From NCBI GenBank assembly GCA_029975915.1, contig JARKOC010000177.1, positions 310,001 through 374,000 of the forward strand: 64,000 nt of DNA, read 5' to 3'. A program made the position numbers and the translations under genes. How positions within the stretch are numbered: the stretch's first letter is position 1; the number at the start of each line of letters is the position of its first letter. Source of the stretch: Bryobacteraceae bacterium (lineage in GTDB: Bacteria; Acidobacteriota; Terriglobia; Bryobacterales; Bryobacteraceae). This document shows, piece after piece, positions 29,308 through 38,746 of this stretch. A model generated the notes under the pieces. It worked only from the letters and a program-made list of their open reading frames with translations, searched no databases and was not told the DNA's origin.

Positions 29308-30705
29308 TCAGATCTTGCGCAGTTTCCAATAGCCTTTGCGGAAAATGTGAATGCCGATGAGGGTGAGCATCGACTCAGCGGTGGGTACGGCCCAGAAGGC
29401 GCCGAGCGCCGCCCATCCCGCGGCTTGCGAGAGGAACCAAGCGAGCGGGAGTTGGAAGGCCCAATAGATGCCGAGATTGATCCAAGTGGGGGTAACGGTG
29501 TCGCCGGCGCCGTTGAATGCCTGAACGATCACCATGCCGTAGGCATAGAAGGGGAATCCGTAACTGATGATGCGGAGGCACGCGGATCCATAGCGGATGA
29601 CATCAGTATCAGAGGTAAAGAAAGCCAAAACCGGCGCCGGGAAGGCAACGAGGACGAAGCCGATAGCCGAGAGGAAGACCATATTGTAGAAACCGGTACG
29701 CCAGACCGAGGATTCAGCTCGATCGGCTCTCTGTGCGCCCAGGTTCTGGCCGACAAGAGTGGCGGCGGCGTTGGATAGTCCCCAGGAGGGCAGCAGTACG
29801 AAGACCACCACACGGACGGCGATGGTGTAACCGGCAAGAGCGGCGGGACCGGACATGGCAATGATGCGGACGAGTCCCACCCAGGAAGCGTGGGCGATGA
29901 TGAACTGCAACATGCCAGTGGAGGAAACGCGGGCGAGGTTGCCGAGCACGCGCCAGACTGGGCGGAAATGGCGGGCGGCGAGGCGAATCCGGCCGCGGGA
30001 CGAGGTGAGAATCCAGAGCTGCATGACGACACCGCAGGATCGCCCAATGGCGGTAGCCCAGGCGGCGCCGGTGATGCCGAGCGCTGGGAAGGGGCCGATG
30101 CCGAAGATGAGCAGCGGGTCGAGGACGATGTTGATGAGGTTGGCGGTCCAGAGCACGCGCATGGCGATGGCGGCATCGCCGGCGCCCCGGAAGATGGCGT
30201 TCATCAGAAACAACATCATGACCGAGAGCGAACTGCCATAGATGACCTGGGCGTAGCCGGTGGAACTTGCGACCACGGCCGGGGTGGCGCCCATCAGTCG
30301 CAACAGGCCACCGCCATAGACGATGCCGAAGACGGCAATCACGAACGAGATGGCGCAGCCGAGCAGGATGGCTTGGGCGGCAGCGGTGGAAGCGCCGTCG
30401 CGGTCCTTTTCTCCGGTGCGGCGGGCGATCATGGCGGTGGCGGCCATCGAAACGCCCATGGCGATGGCGTAAAGGATGGACATCAGCGATTCGGTGACGC
30501 CGACGCCGGCGGCGGCCTCGGGTCCGAGGCGCGCGACCCAGAAGATGTCGACGATGCCGAACAGCGACTCCATGCACATCTCGAGCACCATCGGGATGGC
30601 AAGCAGGAGGATGGATCGTGGAAGGGGGGCATGGGTATAGTCCTGTTCCTCCCCGCGAATGGCGGCCCGGACGTCATTCCAAAAGTGTGAGCGGCCCCTG
30701 GGCAC
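29308..30705 (-). CDS. MATE-family multidrug exporter
   Basis: About 465 residues with twelve predicted membrane spans, the NorM/DinF-like length. LLLAIPMVLEMCMESLFGIVD is the typical first helix, GVTESLMSILYAIAMGVSMA follows, and LVGQNLGAQRADRAE marks the second lobe. It would export cationic compounds using Na+ or H+. The frame starts at TTG 30735, but GTG 30705 keeps more space to the divergent nadE gene; neither has a strong ribosome-binding site. Its 3' end faces uvrA, 110 bases away. Confidence 0.9.
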   Translation of the reverse strand: MPRGRSHFWNDVRAAIRGEEQDYTHAPLPRSILLLAIPMVLEMCMESLFGIVDIFWVARLGPEAAAGVGVTESLMSILYAIAMGVSMAATAMIARRTGEKDRDGASTAAAQAILLGCAISFVIAVFGIVYGGGLLRLMGATPAVVASSTGYAQVIYGSSLSVMMLFLMNAIFRGAGDAAIAMRVLWTANLINIVLDPLLIFGIGPFPALGITGAAWATAIGRSCGVVMQLWILTSSRGRIRLAARHFRPVWRVLGNLARVSSTGMLQFIIAHASWVGLVRIIAMSGPAALAGYTIAVRVVVFVLLPSWGLSNAAATLVGQNLGAQRADRAESSVWRTGFYNMVFLSAIGFVLVAFPAPVLAFFTSDTDVIRYGSACLRIISYGFPFYAYGMVIVQAFNGAGDTVTPTWINLGIYWAFQLPLAWFLSQAAGWAALGAFWAVPTAESMLTLIGIHIFRKGYWKLRKI

Positions 30706-30758
30706 GAATCCAGTGTAGCCGGGCCGTGCCCTCAAACCCGTACAATGGAGAATTCCTT

Positions 30759-32408
30759 ATGCGCATCGCCCTTTGCCAGATCAACAACACGGTTGGGGAT
30801 CTCGCCGGCAACCGGCATCTGATTGAGACCTTCGCTGGAGAGGCCGCAAGGCGCGGATGTCACCTGGCCGTCTTCCCCGAGCTGGCATTGACCGGGTATC
30901 CGCCGCGGGATCTGGTGGAGAAGCCGTCATTCATCGACCGTTCGATCGCGGAGCTGAACGCCTTGGCCAAGGCAACCGCGGCGCTGCCGCTGGGGCTCGT
31001 GGCGGGATACGTGGGCAAGGCCCCGGAGGGATCGGCGAGGCGGGCGATGAATTCCGCGGCGCTGGTGGCGGGCGGCGAGGTGCGATTCGTTCAATCGAAG
31101 ATGCTGCTGCCATCCTACGACGTGTTCGACGAATCGCGGAACTTTCAGATGGCACAGAAGCAGGAGATCTGCGAGTTCGGCGGGAAGCGGCTGGCGATCA
31201 CGATCTGCGAGGACGCCTGGAACGACAAACAGTTCTGGCAACGGCCGCTGTACAAGGACGATCCGGTGGAGCAACTGGTGAGCAAAGGCGCGTCGCTGAT
31301 CGTGTCGATCAACGGATCTCCTTATCACATGGGCAAGCGGGCGCTGAGGCGGGAGATGTTCGCGGCTATCGCCAGGCGGCATCATGCGCCGGTGGTGTAC
31401 GTGAACATGACGGGCGGGAACGACCAGTTGGTGTTTGACGGGTCGAGCTTCGCGATGAATTCCGACGGCGAAGTAGCGGCCTCGGCGCGGTCGTTCGCCG
31501 AGGACCTTGTGATCTATGACACCGAGCGGATGACGGGCGACAGAGACGAAAACCTAGGCGAGGAGATCGAGGCGGTTTACGAAGCGCTGGTCATGGGGAC
31601 ACGCGACTACGTCAAGAAGTGCGGCTTCAGCCGGGTGCTGATCGGATTGAGCGGCGGGATCGATTCGACGCTGGTGGCGGCGGTGGCAGTGGACGCTGTG
31701 GGAGCGGAGAATGTGACCGGCGTGGCGATGCCGGGTCCGCACAGCTCGGACCATTCATTGGCGGACGCGCGGGAATTGGCGGCGAACCTCGGCGTGCGTT
31801 TCGAAGTGGCGCCGATCAACAATGCGTACCAGTCGATGGTGGGGTCACTGGCGCACATTTTCCAAGGCGCGGCTCCCGATGTGACCGAGGAAAACATCCA
31901 GGCAAGGCTGCGCGGCGTGACGCTGATGGCGCTGTCGAACAAATGGAAAGCGCTGGTGCTGACCACGGGCAACAAGAGCGAAGTGGCGGTGGGATACTGC
32001 ACGCTGTACGGGGACATGGCGGGTGGGCTGGCGGTGATCAGCGATGTCCCGAAAACGATGGTGTACCAGTTGTGCAGGCTGGTGAACCGGCGCAAGGGGA
32101 AAGTGATCCCGGAAAACATTTTCACCAAGCCTCCGTCGGCGGAGTTGAGGCCGGATCAGAAGGACTCGGATTCGTTGCCTGAGTACGACATTCTGGACGC
32201 GATTCTGAAGAGTTACGTCGAAGACATGCTCGCGCCGGCCGAGATTGCCCGCCAACTGGATCTGCCGCTCGATCTGGTGAAAGAGATTGCGCGCAAGGTG
32301 GACCAGAACGAATACAAGCGCCAGCAGGCCGCGCCGGGGTTGAAGGTGACCACCAAGGCGTTCGGCATCGGGCGGAGGTTCCCGATCGCGCAAAGATTCA
32401 AGGACTGA
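30759..32408 (+). CDS. nadE: Glutamine-dependent NAD+ synthetase
   Basis: Makes NAD+ from nicotinic acid adenine dinucleotide with ATP and glutamine. 549 residues in two domains: an N-terminal nitrilase-type glutaminase with the triad Glu41 (FPELALTGY), Lys114 (QSKMLLPSY) and Cys150 (ITICEDAWN), and a C-terminal synthetase with the PP-loop GLSGGIDSTLVAAVAVDA. KSEVAVGYCTLYGDMAGGLA is a further synthetase block. The start at 30759 (MRIALCQIN) has GGAG upstream and gives the usual N-terminus; the frame upstream overlaps the MATE promoter region. The next gene starts 36 bases on. Confidence 0.97.
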   Translation: MRIALCQINNTVGDLAGNRHLIETFAGEAARRGCHLAVFPELALTGYPPRDLVEKPSFIDRSIAELNALAKATAALPLGLVAGYVGKAPEGSARRAMNSAALVAGGEVRFVQSKMLLPSYDVFDESRNFQMAQKQEICEFGGKRLAITICEDAWNDKQFWQRPLYKDDPVEQLVSKGASLIVSINGSPYHMGKRALRREMFAAIARRHHAPVVYVNMTGGNDQLVFDGSSFAMNSDGEVAASARSFAEDLVIYDTERMTGDRDENLGEEIEAVYEALVMGTRDYVKKCGFSRVLIGLSGGIDSTLVAAVAVDAVGAENVTGVAMPGPHSSDHSLADARELAANLGVRFEVAPINNAYQSMVGSLAHIFQGAAPDVTEENIQARLRGVTLMALSNKWKALVLTTGNKSEVAVGYCTLYGDMAGGLAVISDVPKTMVYQLCRLVNRRKGKVIPENIFTKPPSAELRPDQKDSDSLPEYDILDAILKSYVEDMLAPAEIARQLDLPLDLVKEIARKVDQNEYKRQQAAPGLKVTTKAFGIGRRFPIAQRFKD

Positions 32409-32444
32409 AAGCGCCTGAGAGATTTTGTGGGAGAAGGGGACAGG

Positions 32445-34955
32445 ATGCGGTTCGACACGAGATGGATGCTGGCCGCGGGGTTGGCGCTTGGCGCGGTTGC
32501 GCTGGTTTCGCAGGAACAGGGCATTGAAAAGCCGGGGCCGAGGGCGGACGGAAGCGTGCTGCTGCACAACGGATGGGTGTTGCGCCCGGCGGGCAATCAG
32601 ACGCCGCTGAGCACATTCCCAATGGCTTCGGCGGTGTCGCGTGACGGCAAGTATACGGTGATCATGCAAGGCGGCTACATGAAGCCGTCGCTGAGCGTGC
32701 ACGAGAGCGGGACGCTCAAGGAGGTTTCGCGCGTCGAGGTGCGCGACGCATGGCTGGGGATGGCATTCGCGCCGAATTCGAACATTCTGTACGTGAGCGG
32801 CGGGTCGGCGTCGGCGGTGATGGAGTTCGAGTTGACGCCTGAAGGGCGTTTGGAGGCGAGAAGGACTTTCCCGCTGGTGGCTGAGGCGTCGCGCCAGCAT
32901 ACGGATTTTGCGGGCGACCTGGCAATCTCGCCGGACGGGCGGCTGATCTATGTCGCCGCACTCTACAGAGATTCGATTTGGGTGATCAACCCGCAATCGG
33001 GAATGGTGATCGAAGAGTTCAAATCGGCGCACAGGCCGTATAAGATCCTGTTTCATCCCGACGGTAAGTCGTTCTTTGTGACGGGCTGGGGCGACGGGTC
33101 GGTCTATCACCACAATGCGCAAAATGGGGAGGTTTTCCAGCGGATCGGGGTGGGTCCGCAACCGATGGATATGGTGTGGCGGGACAAGCCGCTAATAGAG
33201 CCGGAAGGCGAAGAGGTCGAGGAGAAACAGCCGGCGAAGTACGCGGCCAGGATCTTTGTCGCGGTCTCGAATACGAACGGAGTGGCCGTGCTTGGCGTAA
33301 GTGAGGACAAGCGGCTGAGTGCGGTGGAACGGATCAACGTGGCGCTGTATCCGGTGACGCCGGCCGGGATGACTCCGAGCGCGCTGGCGCTGTCACAGGA
33401 TCAGAACCGGCTGTACGTGGTGTGTTCGGACGCCAACGCGGTGGCCGTGGCGGATGTGAGCACGGCGAGATCGATGGTTGCAGGGTTCATCCCGACTGCA
33501 TGGTATCCGACCTCGGCGCAGGAGTTGCCGGGCGGCAAGCTGATGGTTCTGAACGGGCGCGGACCGAGAGGATTCGCCAATCCCCAAGGGCCGAATCCGA
33601 CGAAGCGCGCGGCGCCGGTGCATTTGGGCAACAGTGCGATCGAATACGTCGGGGCGATCCAGAAGGGCACGGCTTCGCTCATAGAACCGTATGACGAGCA
33701 GCAACTGGCGCAGTGGTCAAGGACGGTGCTGGCGAACGCGCCGTACAGGCCGGGCAAGATGGACGATGCGGGCGGGCCGGCGGGCAGCGTTGTGCCGTCC
33801 AGGCCTGGCGGGCCGACGCCGATCGAGCACGTGATCTACATCGTCAAGGAGAACCGGACCTACGACCAGGTCTTGGGCGACCTGGGTATTGGCAACGGCG
33901 ACCCATCGTTGACACTTTTCGGAGAAGAGATCAGTCCGAATCATCACAAACTGGCGCGGGAGTTCGTTCTGTTGGACAACTTCTATGTCAACGCCGATGT
34001 GAGCGCCGACGGGCATAATTGGACATCAGCGGCGATCGCCCCGGCCTATGTCCAGCGGATGTGGCCAAACAGTTACGGAGCCAGGCGCAGGCACTACGAC
34101 TACGAGGGGGGAGAACGCGCGGCGCTGCCGCCGGCGGGCTATATCTGGACCAACGTGCTGGCCAAGGGCCTGACGATGCGCAATTACGGATGGTGGTCGG
34201 CCAATATCACGCCGGCCCCGGAGTCGGGCAGGCAGGTGGAAACGGTGCGTGACCCGGCGCTGAAGCCGCACACGAACCTGGAGTACCGCGCCTACGATTT
34301 GAACTACAAGGACGTTGACCGGGCGAAGGTCTTCGTCAAGGACATCGACCAGTTCAACTTGGAAGGCGCGATGCCGCGTTTTCTGGTTTTGCGAATCGGC
34401 AATGACCACACCTCCGGGACGTCGCCGGGCCGGATCTCTCCGCGCGCGGCGATGGCGGACAACGACTTGGCGCTGGGGATGATCGTCGAGGCGGTGAGCC
34501 GGTCAAGGTTCTGGCCGAAAACGGCGATTTTTGTGCTTGAGGACGACGCGCAGAACGGGCCGGATCACGTCGATTCGCACCGGGCTCCGGCGTTTGTGAT
34601 TTCGCCGTATACTCGCGGCCGGGGGATCGACTCGTCCCACTACACAACCACGTCGATGCTGCGCACGATGGAATTGATCCTGGGGCTGCACCCTATGACG
34701 ATGCACGATGCGGGAGCGCGCCCGATGCATGCGGCTTTCCGGAACGAGGCGGATGCCAGGCCCTACGAGAAAGCGGAAGCGCGTGTTGGGCTGGACGAGC
34801 GCAATCCGGCAACGAGCCCGACGGCGGCGCAGTCGATGAAGATGGACTGGTCCGAGGCGGACCGGGTCGACGACGATGAATTGAACAGAATCCTGTGGCT
34901 GGCGTTGCGGGGCACAAACCCGCCCCCGCCGGTGCGTAGTTTCCACGGAAGGTAG
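32445..34955 (+). CDS. Secreted YVTN beta-propeller / phosphoesterase fusion
   Basis: An 836-residue protein starting at ATG 32445 behind AAGGGGACAGG, with a signal peptide (WMLAAGLALGAVALVS). Residues about 45-430 repeat YVTN/YncE blades: MAFAPNSNILYVSGG, LAISPDGRLIYVAALY, ALALSQDQNRLYVVCSD. Residues about 460-800 are the phosphoesterase (PF04185-like) domain: HVIYIVKENRTYDQVLGDL, DNFYVNADVSADGHNW, LVLRIGNDHTSGTSPGR and VLEDDAQNGPDHVDSHR. Metal-binding Asp, His and Thr of the alkaline phosphatase superfamily are in place. Substrates of this fusion family are poorly known; it should be periplasmic or extracellular. The GH57 gene follows in three bases. Confidence 0.88.
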   Translation: MRFDTRWMLAAGLALGAVALVSQEQGIEKPGPRADGSVLLHNGWVLRPAGNQTPLSTFPMASAVSRDGKYTVIMQGGYMKPSLSVHESGTLKEVSRVEVRDAWLGMAFAPNSNILYVSGGSASAVMEFELTPEGRLEARRTFPLVAEASRQHTDFAGDLAISPDGRLIYVAALYRDSIWVINPQSGMVIEEFKSAHRPYKILFHPDGKSFFVTGWGDGSVYHHNAQNGEVFQRIGVGPQPMDMVWRDKPLIEPEGEEVEEKQPAKYAARIFVAVSNTNGVAVLGVSEDKRLSAVERINVALYPVTPAGMTPSALALSQDQNRLYVVCSDANAVAVADVSTARSMVAGFIPTAWYPTSAQELPGGKLMVLNGRGPRGFANPQGPNPTKRAAPVHLGNSAIEYVGAIQKGTASLIEPYDEQQLAQWSRTVLANAPYRPGKMDDAGGPAGSVVPSRPGGPTPIEHVIYIVKENRTYDQVLGDLGIGNGDPSLTLFGEEISPNHHKLAREFVLLDNFYVNADVSADGHNWTSAAIAPAYVQRMWPNSYGARRRHYDYEGGERAALPPAGYIWTNVLAKGLTMRNYGWWSANITPAPESGRQVETVRDPALKPHTNLEYRAYDLNYKDVDRAKVFVKDIDQFNLEGAMPRFLVLRIGNDHTSGTSPGRISPRAAMADNDLALGMIVEAVSRSRFWPKTAIFVLEDDAQNGPDHVDSHRAPAFVISPYTRGRGIDSSHYTTTSMLRTMELILGLHPMTMHDAGARPMHAAFRNEADARPYEKAEARVGLDERNPATSPTAAQSMKMDWSEADRVDDDELNRILWLALRGTNPPPPVRSFHGR

Positions 34956-34958
34956 CCA

Positions 34959-37085
34959 ATGGCGCACGCCTACATTTGTTTCGTCTGGCATATGCACCAG
35001 CCGTTCTACAAGGACCTGGTGACGGGTGAGTACCAATTGCCGTGGACCCGGATGCACGCGCTGAAGGACTACTACGGCATGGTGAAGCTCCTTGAGGGGT
35101 TTCCGAAGATCCACCAGACGTTCAATCTCGTGCCATCGATGCTGGTTCAGATCGAAGATTACGCGAACGGCACGGCGCAGGATCCGTTCCTGCGATGCGC
35201 CCTGAAGCCGGCCGAACAACTCACCGAGGCGGAACAGTCCTTCATCCTGAAATACTTTTTCCAGGCCAATACGGGCCACATGATTTACCGCTACCCGCGA
35301 TACGCGGAGCTGTACGAGCGCAAACTGGGGGCGGGCGGGGATGAGGTCAAGACGCGGCGGGCTTTCGACACGCAAGCGATGCGCGACCTGCAGGTTCTTT
35401 CACAACTGGCGTGGTTCGACGAGGAATTCCTGCACCATGACAGCGAGGTGAAGGCGCTGGTCTCAAAGAAACGCAGCTACTCACTCGAAGACCAGGCGTT
35501 AATGGGACGGAAGCAGAAAGAGATCTGCGGCATGGTGATTCCTGTGTATGAGGAATTCGCGTCGCGCGGACAGATCGAGCTGTCCTTCACCCCCTACTAT
35601 CACCCAATCCTGCCGCTGCTGTGCGACACCAACATCGCCAGCGTCTCGCATCCTGGGGTGGCCCTGCCACGCCGCTTCGCCTATCCGCAGGATGCGGAGG
35701 AGCAAATCCGGCGATCGCGGGAGTATGCCAAAAGGAAGTTTGGCGAGGCGCCTCCAGGGATGTGGCCAAGCGAGGGGTCTGTCTCCGACCAGACGCTGGC
35801 GGTTGCCGCGGATCTAGGCGTCAAGTGGATGGCGACCGACAATGGCGTGCTGGCGGCAACTCTGGGCCATTCGGCAGGTGTCCAGGAGACTTACCGGCCA
35901 TATGTCTGGAAACAGGGCGGCCGCCAGATGCAAATGATCTTCCGAGACCACTACCTGAGCGATCTCATCGGATTCGTGTACTCGCGGATGGAGCCGGAAC
36001 AAGCCGCCAGCCATTTCATCGACAGGATCCGGGAGAACTGCCAGCCGATGCTAGATGCCGGGCAGGACGCTCTGGTGCCTGTGATTCTTGACGGCGAGAA
36101 CGCCTGGGAGCATTTCCACGAAAACGGAAGGGAATTTCTGCGGCGGGTGTATTCCAAGATCGTGGCCGATCCGCGAATGTCGGCCGTGACGGTATCCGAG
36201 GCGCTTTCGAAACTGAAGCCGGCGGAGATCCACCGCATACATCCCGGCTCCTGGATCAATGCCAACTACGACGTCTGGATTGGAGCCGAGGAGGACAACC
36301 AGGCATGGAACCTGCTGCTGGACGCGCGCGAAACCTATGAGCGGCTGGTGAAAGCGGGCGCCGGAGCCAAGCCGGGCGAGGCCGACATGGCCCTGGCGTT
36401 CGAGGAATTGCTGATCGCCGAGGGCAGCGATTGGAACTGGTGGTACGGTCCAGAGCATCATTCGGACAATCGAGAGGAGTTTGATAAGCTATTCCGCGAT
36501 CATCTGGCCCAGGTTTACCGGCTCCTGGATATTACGCCGCCAGAGGCGCTGTCGCGCCCAATTCTGAAACTTGCCGAGGCGGCCTACCATCAACTTCCGG
36601 CCGGATTCATACACCCGAAAATTGACGGTGAGGTGTCCTCCTACTTTGAGTGGCTAGGCGCTGGCATCTACAGGCCGGACCAGCGCCAGGGCGCGATGCA
36701 CGGCAAGCAATCCGTGGCGCAGCAACTGCACTACGGCAGCGATGGCGAGTCGGTCTTCGTCCGTCTTGATCTGGAACAGGCGCGGCCGGGCGCTCTGGCC
36801 GGCGCTGAGGTGCGTATCGCGATGGAAGGTGGGGAGCGCAATTTGCAGATCGATGCGGTGCTGACCAGCACGGGGGTCGAGGTGCAATTCGGCGGACAAG
36901 TACACGAGGGCGTGAACGCGGCCTACAGCCGGACATTCGAGTTCTCAGTCGGGCTTGAGGAATTCGAGTTTGAGGCGGATGAACCGTTCCGGATGCAGTT
37001 CTCCATCTGGCGCGACGGGTTGCCGATTGACGCGCTTCCCGCGCAGGGCTGGATCGAGTTTGTGCCCGCCTTGCCGGCCGACTGA
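34959..37085 (+). CDS. Glycoside hydrolase family 57 enzyme
   Basis: A 708-residue cytoplasmic protein (no signal peptide). GH57 landmarks: FVWHMHQPFY at the N-terminus (region 1), SFTPYYHPILPLLCD (region 2), PGMWPSEGSVSD carrying the nucleophile Glu, and PVILDGENAWEHF carrying the acid/base Asp. The family includes alpha-amylases, amylopullulanases, branching enzymes and 4-alpha-glucanotransferases; the exact activity cannot be told. The C-terminal 150 residues form a beta-rich module that fits the maltodextrin-related GH57 group. GGAAGGTAG precedes the ATG, and the gene follows the phosphoesterase gene by three bases. Confidence 0.93.
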   Translation: MAHAYICFVWHMHQPFYKDLVTGEYQLPWTRMHALKDYYGMVKLLEGFPKIHQTFNLVPSMLVQIEDYANGTAQDPFLRCALKPAEQLTEAEQSFILKYFFQANTGHMIYRYPRYAELYERKLGAGGDEVKTRRAFDTQAMRDLQVLSQLAWFDEEFLHHDSEVKALVSKKRSYSLEDQALMGRKQKEICGMVIPVYEEFASRGQIELSFTPYYHPILPLLCDTNIASVSHPGVALPRRFAYPQDAEEQIRRSREYAKRKFGEAPPGMWPSEGSVSDQTLAVAADLGVKWMATDNGVLAATLGHSAGVQETYRPYVWKQGGRQMQMIFRDHYLSDLIGFVYSRMEPEQAASHFIDRIRENCQPMLDAGQDALVPVILDGENAWEHFHENGREFLRRVYSKIVADPRMSAVTVSEALSKLKPAEIHRIHPGSWINANYDVWIGAEEDNQAWNLLLDARETYERLVKAGAGAKPGEADMALAFEELLIAEGSDWNWWYGPEHHSDNREEFDKLFRDHLAQVYRLLDITPPEALSRPILKLAEAAYHQLPAGFIHPKIDGEVSSYFEWLGAGIYRPDQRQGAMHGKQSVAQQLHYGSDGESVFVRLDLEQARPGALAGAEVRIAMEGGERNLQIDAVLTSTGVEVQFGGQVHEGVNAAYSRTFEFSVGLEEFEFEADEPFRMQFSIWRDGLPIDALPAQGWIEFVPALPAD

Positions 37086-37086
37086 C

Positions 37087-38040
37087 TCAGCGGAATAGAG
37101 TTCTCCAAACGGTGACGAGGAGCGCGTGCGCCACCATGGCCGCGCGGATGCCTTGCCCTCTCTCGAAGGCAAGGCCATAAAAAATGCCCGCCACCCCGGC
37201 GATAAGAGCAAAGCGCCAGTTGGGAAACTCGCGGAAGTTGAGGTGGGCGGAACCAAACAAAGCGGAGGCGATGATAAGCCCCATCCACTTGCGGCCAGAG
37301 ATTTCGGCGAACCATTGCTGAAGCAAGCCGCGGAAGAAGAACTCCTCGCTGAGGGCGACGACCCAGAGGATGCCCAGAAAAGTGCCGGCGGCCGCGGCGG
37401 CGGTTGACCACCAAGGCGCGGCAGGAAGTCCAAATTGGGCGAACTTCGTGACGGCGACGAGACCCAGAACCACGGGCAGCGAGAAAGCGAACCAGCGGAA
37501 CCCCGCCGCCCACTCCTGCCGGTTTGGGATGAATCCAAAGCAAAGGCCGCGTTGCGGCCGGTCGTGGAGGATGGCGATCACTCCTGCGCGCACCCACAAG
37601 AGTTGCCCGAGGAAGTCAAGCCGCAAATCCTCGTGGGCTCTGGGATAAATCAGGGGAAACAGCTTGAGGATCAGAGGAGCAGCCATGAAGGCGACGAAGG
37701 CGAAGTCAGCCGGGCGCCCTCGAGGGAAGATGCGGAACCACGCCGCGGCCAAGGCCGCAATCAACATCAGGATGGCGGCTTCAGTGACGGAAGCTAAGCG
37801 CAGCGGCAACGTGTAAACGAGGTAGGGAAGCGGAGCCAGGAGGGCGACATACTGCCAGCGCCAGCGGGCGCGGGCCTCCTCGAATGCCAGCGAGGCATAG
37901 AGGCTCACCTCGATCAGAACGGCCGCCAGGGCTGGAAACACGAATTGGGGGCCGATATGCTGAATCTGGATGACCAACGCAGCTGCAACGAATCCCGCCA
38001 GCCACAGCACCGCAAGCGTGACTCCAAATCTGCGGCTCAT
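37087..38040 (-). CDS. CPBP-family intramembrane protease (second copy)
   Basis: A 317-residue polytopic protein. CPBP motif 1 is LSEEFFFRGLLQQW, motif 2 FGSAHLNFREFP and motif 3 VAHALLVTV (His, lacking the usual Asn nearby). Two other start codons are possible (38058 upstream). The start at 38040 is preferred, though even this overlaps the 5' end of the divergent secreted-protein gene by 23 bases. Its stop is one base from the GH57 stop codon on the other strand. Similar in length and motifs to the CPBP protease at 14009-14905, but only weakly alike elsewhere. Confidence 0.85.
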   Translation of the reverse strand: MSRRFGVTLAVLWLAGFVAAALVIQIQHIGPQFVFPALAAVLIEVSLYASLAFEEARARWRWQYVALLAPLPYLVYTLPLRLASVTEAAILMLIAALAAAWFRIFPRGRPADFAFVAFMAAPLILKLFPLIYPRAHEDLRLDFLGQLLWVRAGVIAILHDRPQRGLCFGFIPNRQEWAAGFRWFAFSLPVVLGLVAVTKFAQFGLPAAPWWSTAAAAAGTFLGILWVVALSEEFFFRGLLQQWFAEISGRKWMGLIIASALFGSAHLNFREFPNWRFALIAGVAGIFYGLAFERGQGIRAAMVAHALLVTVWRTLFR

Positions 38041-38746
38041 CGTGTGTCTCACAGCCATCCTAGCATCGGGGGCCGCGGCGGAGCCGCCGGCGGGATATAT
38101 CCAGCAAGTCGCGGAGAACGAGCGGGAGAACGAGGCCGCACGATTGAATTACATGTACCGGCAATCGGTGGTTGTCAACGAAGTCGAGCCTCGTGGCGGA
38201 CGATTCCGCAAGACGCTGGAGGTTATCTTTTCTCCATCCGGCGAGCGCACCGAGAGACCGGCCGGCCGCCCGTTTAACGACTTGAAGCGGCTTGTTCTGA
38301 CGCCGGAGGATTTCGACGACATTCGCAATATCCAGCCCATCATGCTCACGCCGGCGATGCTGCCACGATACAGGGTCCGGTTCAAGGGCGAGGAGGCGGT
38401 GGACGGGCAGGACTGCTGGGTTTATGAAATGAGCCCGCGTCAGGTGTTCGATGGGTTCAGGATGTTCGACGGGATGATCTGGGTGTTGAAAAGCGAGGCG
38501 ATGGTCATCAGGATTCACGGACAAGCGGTGCCATCGGTGAGGACATCAAAGCACGAGAACCTCTTCCCGCGGTTCACCACCATCCGCGCCAAGGTGGACG
38601 GCAAACACTGGTTCCCGGCACTGACCCACGCTGACGATATTCTGCCGTTTAAGACCGGTGCGCTGCGGATGCGGCTGGAAATCCGGTATGAGGGCTATAA
38701 GCGGTTTGGGGCTGAGTCGACGATCCGTTTCGATCCCGAACGCTAA
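38018..38746 (+). CDS. Secreted LolA-like outer-membrane lipoprotein-sorting-type protein
   Basis: About 242 residues from GTG 38018: signal peptide NLRLIVCLTAILASGAAA, then GYIQQVAENERENEAARLNY. The body alternates strands: RYRVRFKGEEAVDGQDCWVYEM, FDGMIWVLKSEAMVIRIHG, TTIRAKVDGKHWFPALTHAD and ALRMRLEIRYEGYKRFGAE. This is the open-barrel pattern of the LolA/LppX superfamily seen in many secreted bacterial proteins; no pocket signature is clear. The start overlaps the divergent CPBP gene and no ribosome-binding site is obvious. The 3' end overlaps the Nramp-like gene by four bases, tail to tail. Confidence 0.7.
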   Translation: MTPNLRLIVCLTAILASGAAAEPPAGYIQQVAENERENEAARLNYMYRQSVVVNEVEPRGGRFRKTLEVIFSPSGERTERPAGRPFNDLKRLVLTPEDFDDIRNIQPIMLTPAMLPRYRVRFKGEEAVDGQDCWVYEMSPRQVFDGFRMFDGMIWVLKSEAMVIRIHGQAVPSVRTSKHENLFPRFTTIRAKVDGKHWFPALTHADDILPFKTGALRMRLEIRYEGYKRFGAESTIRFDPER

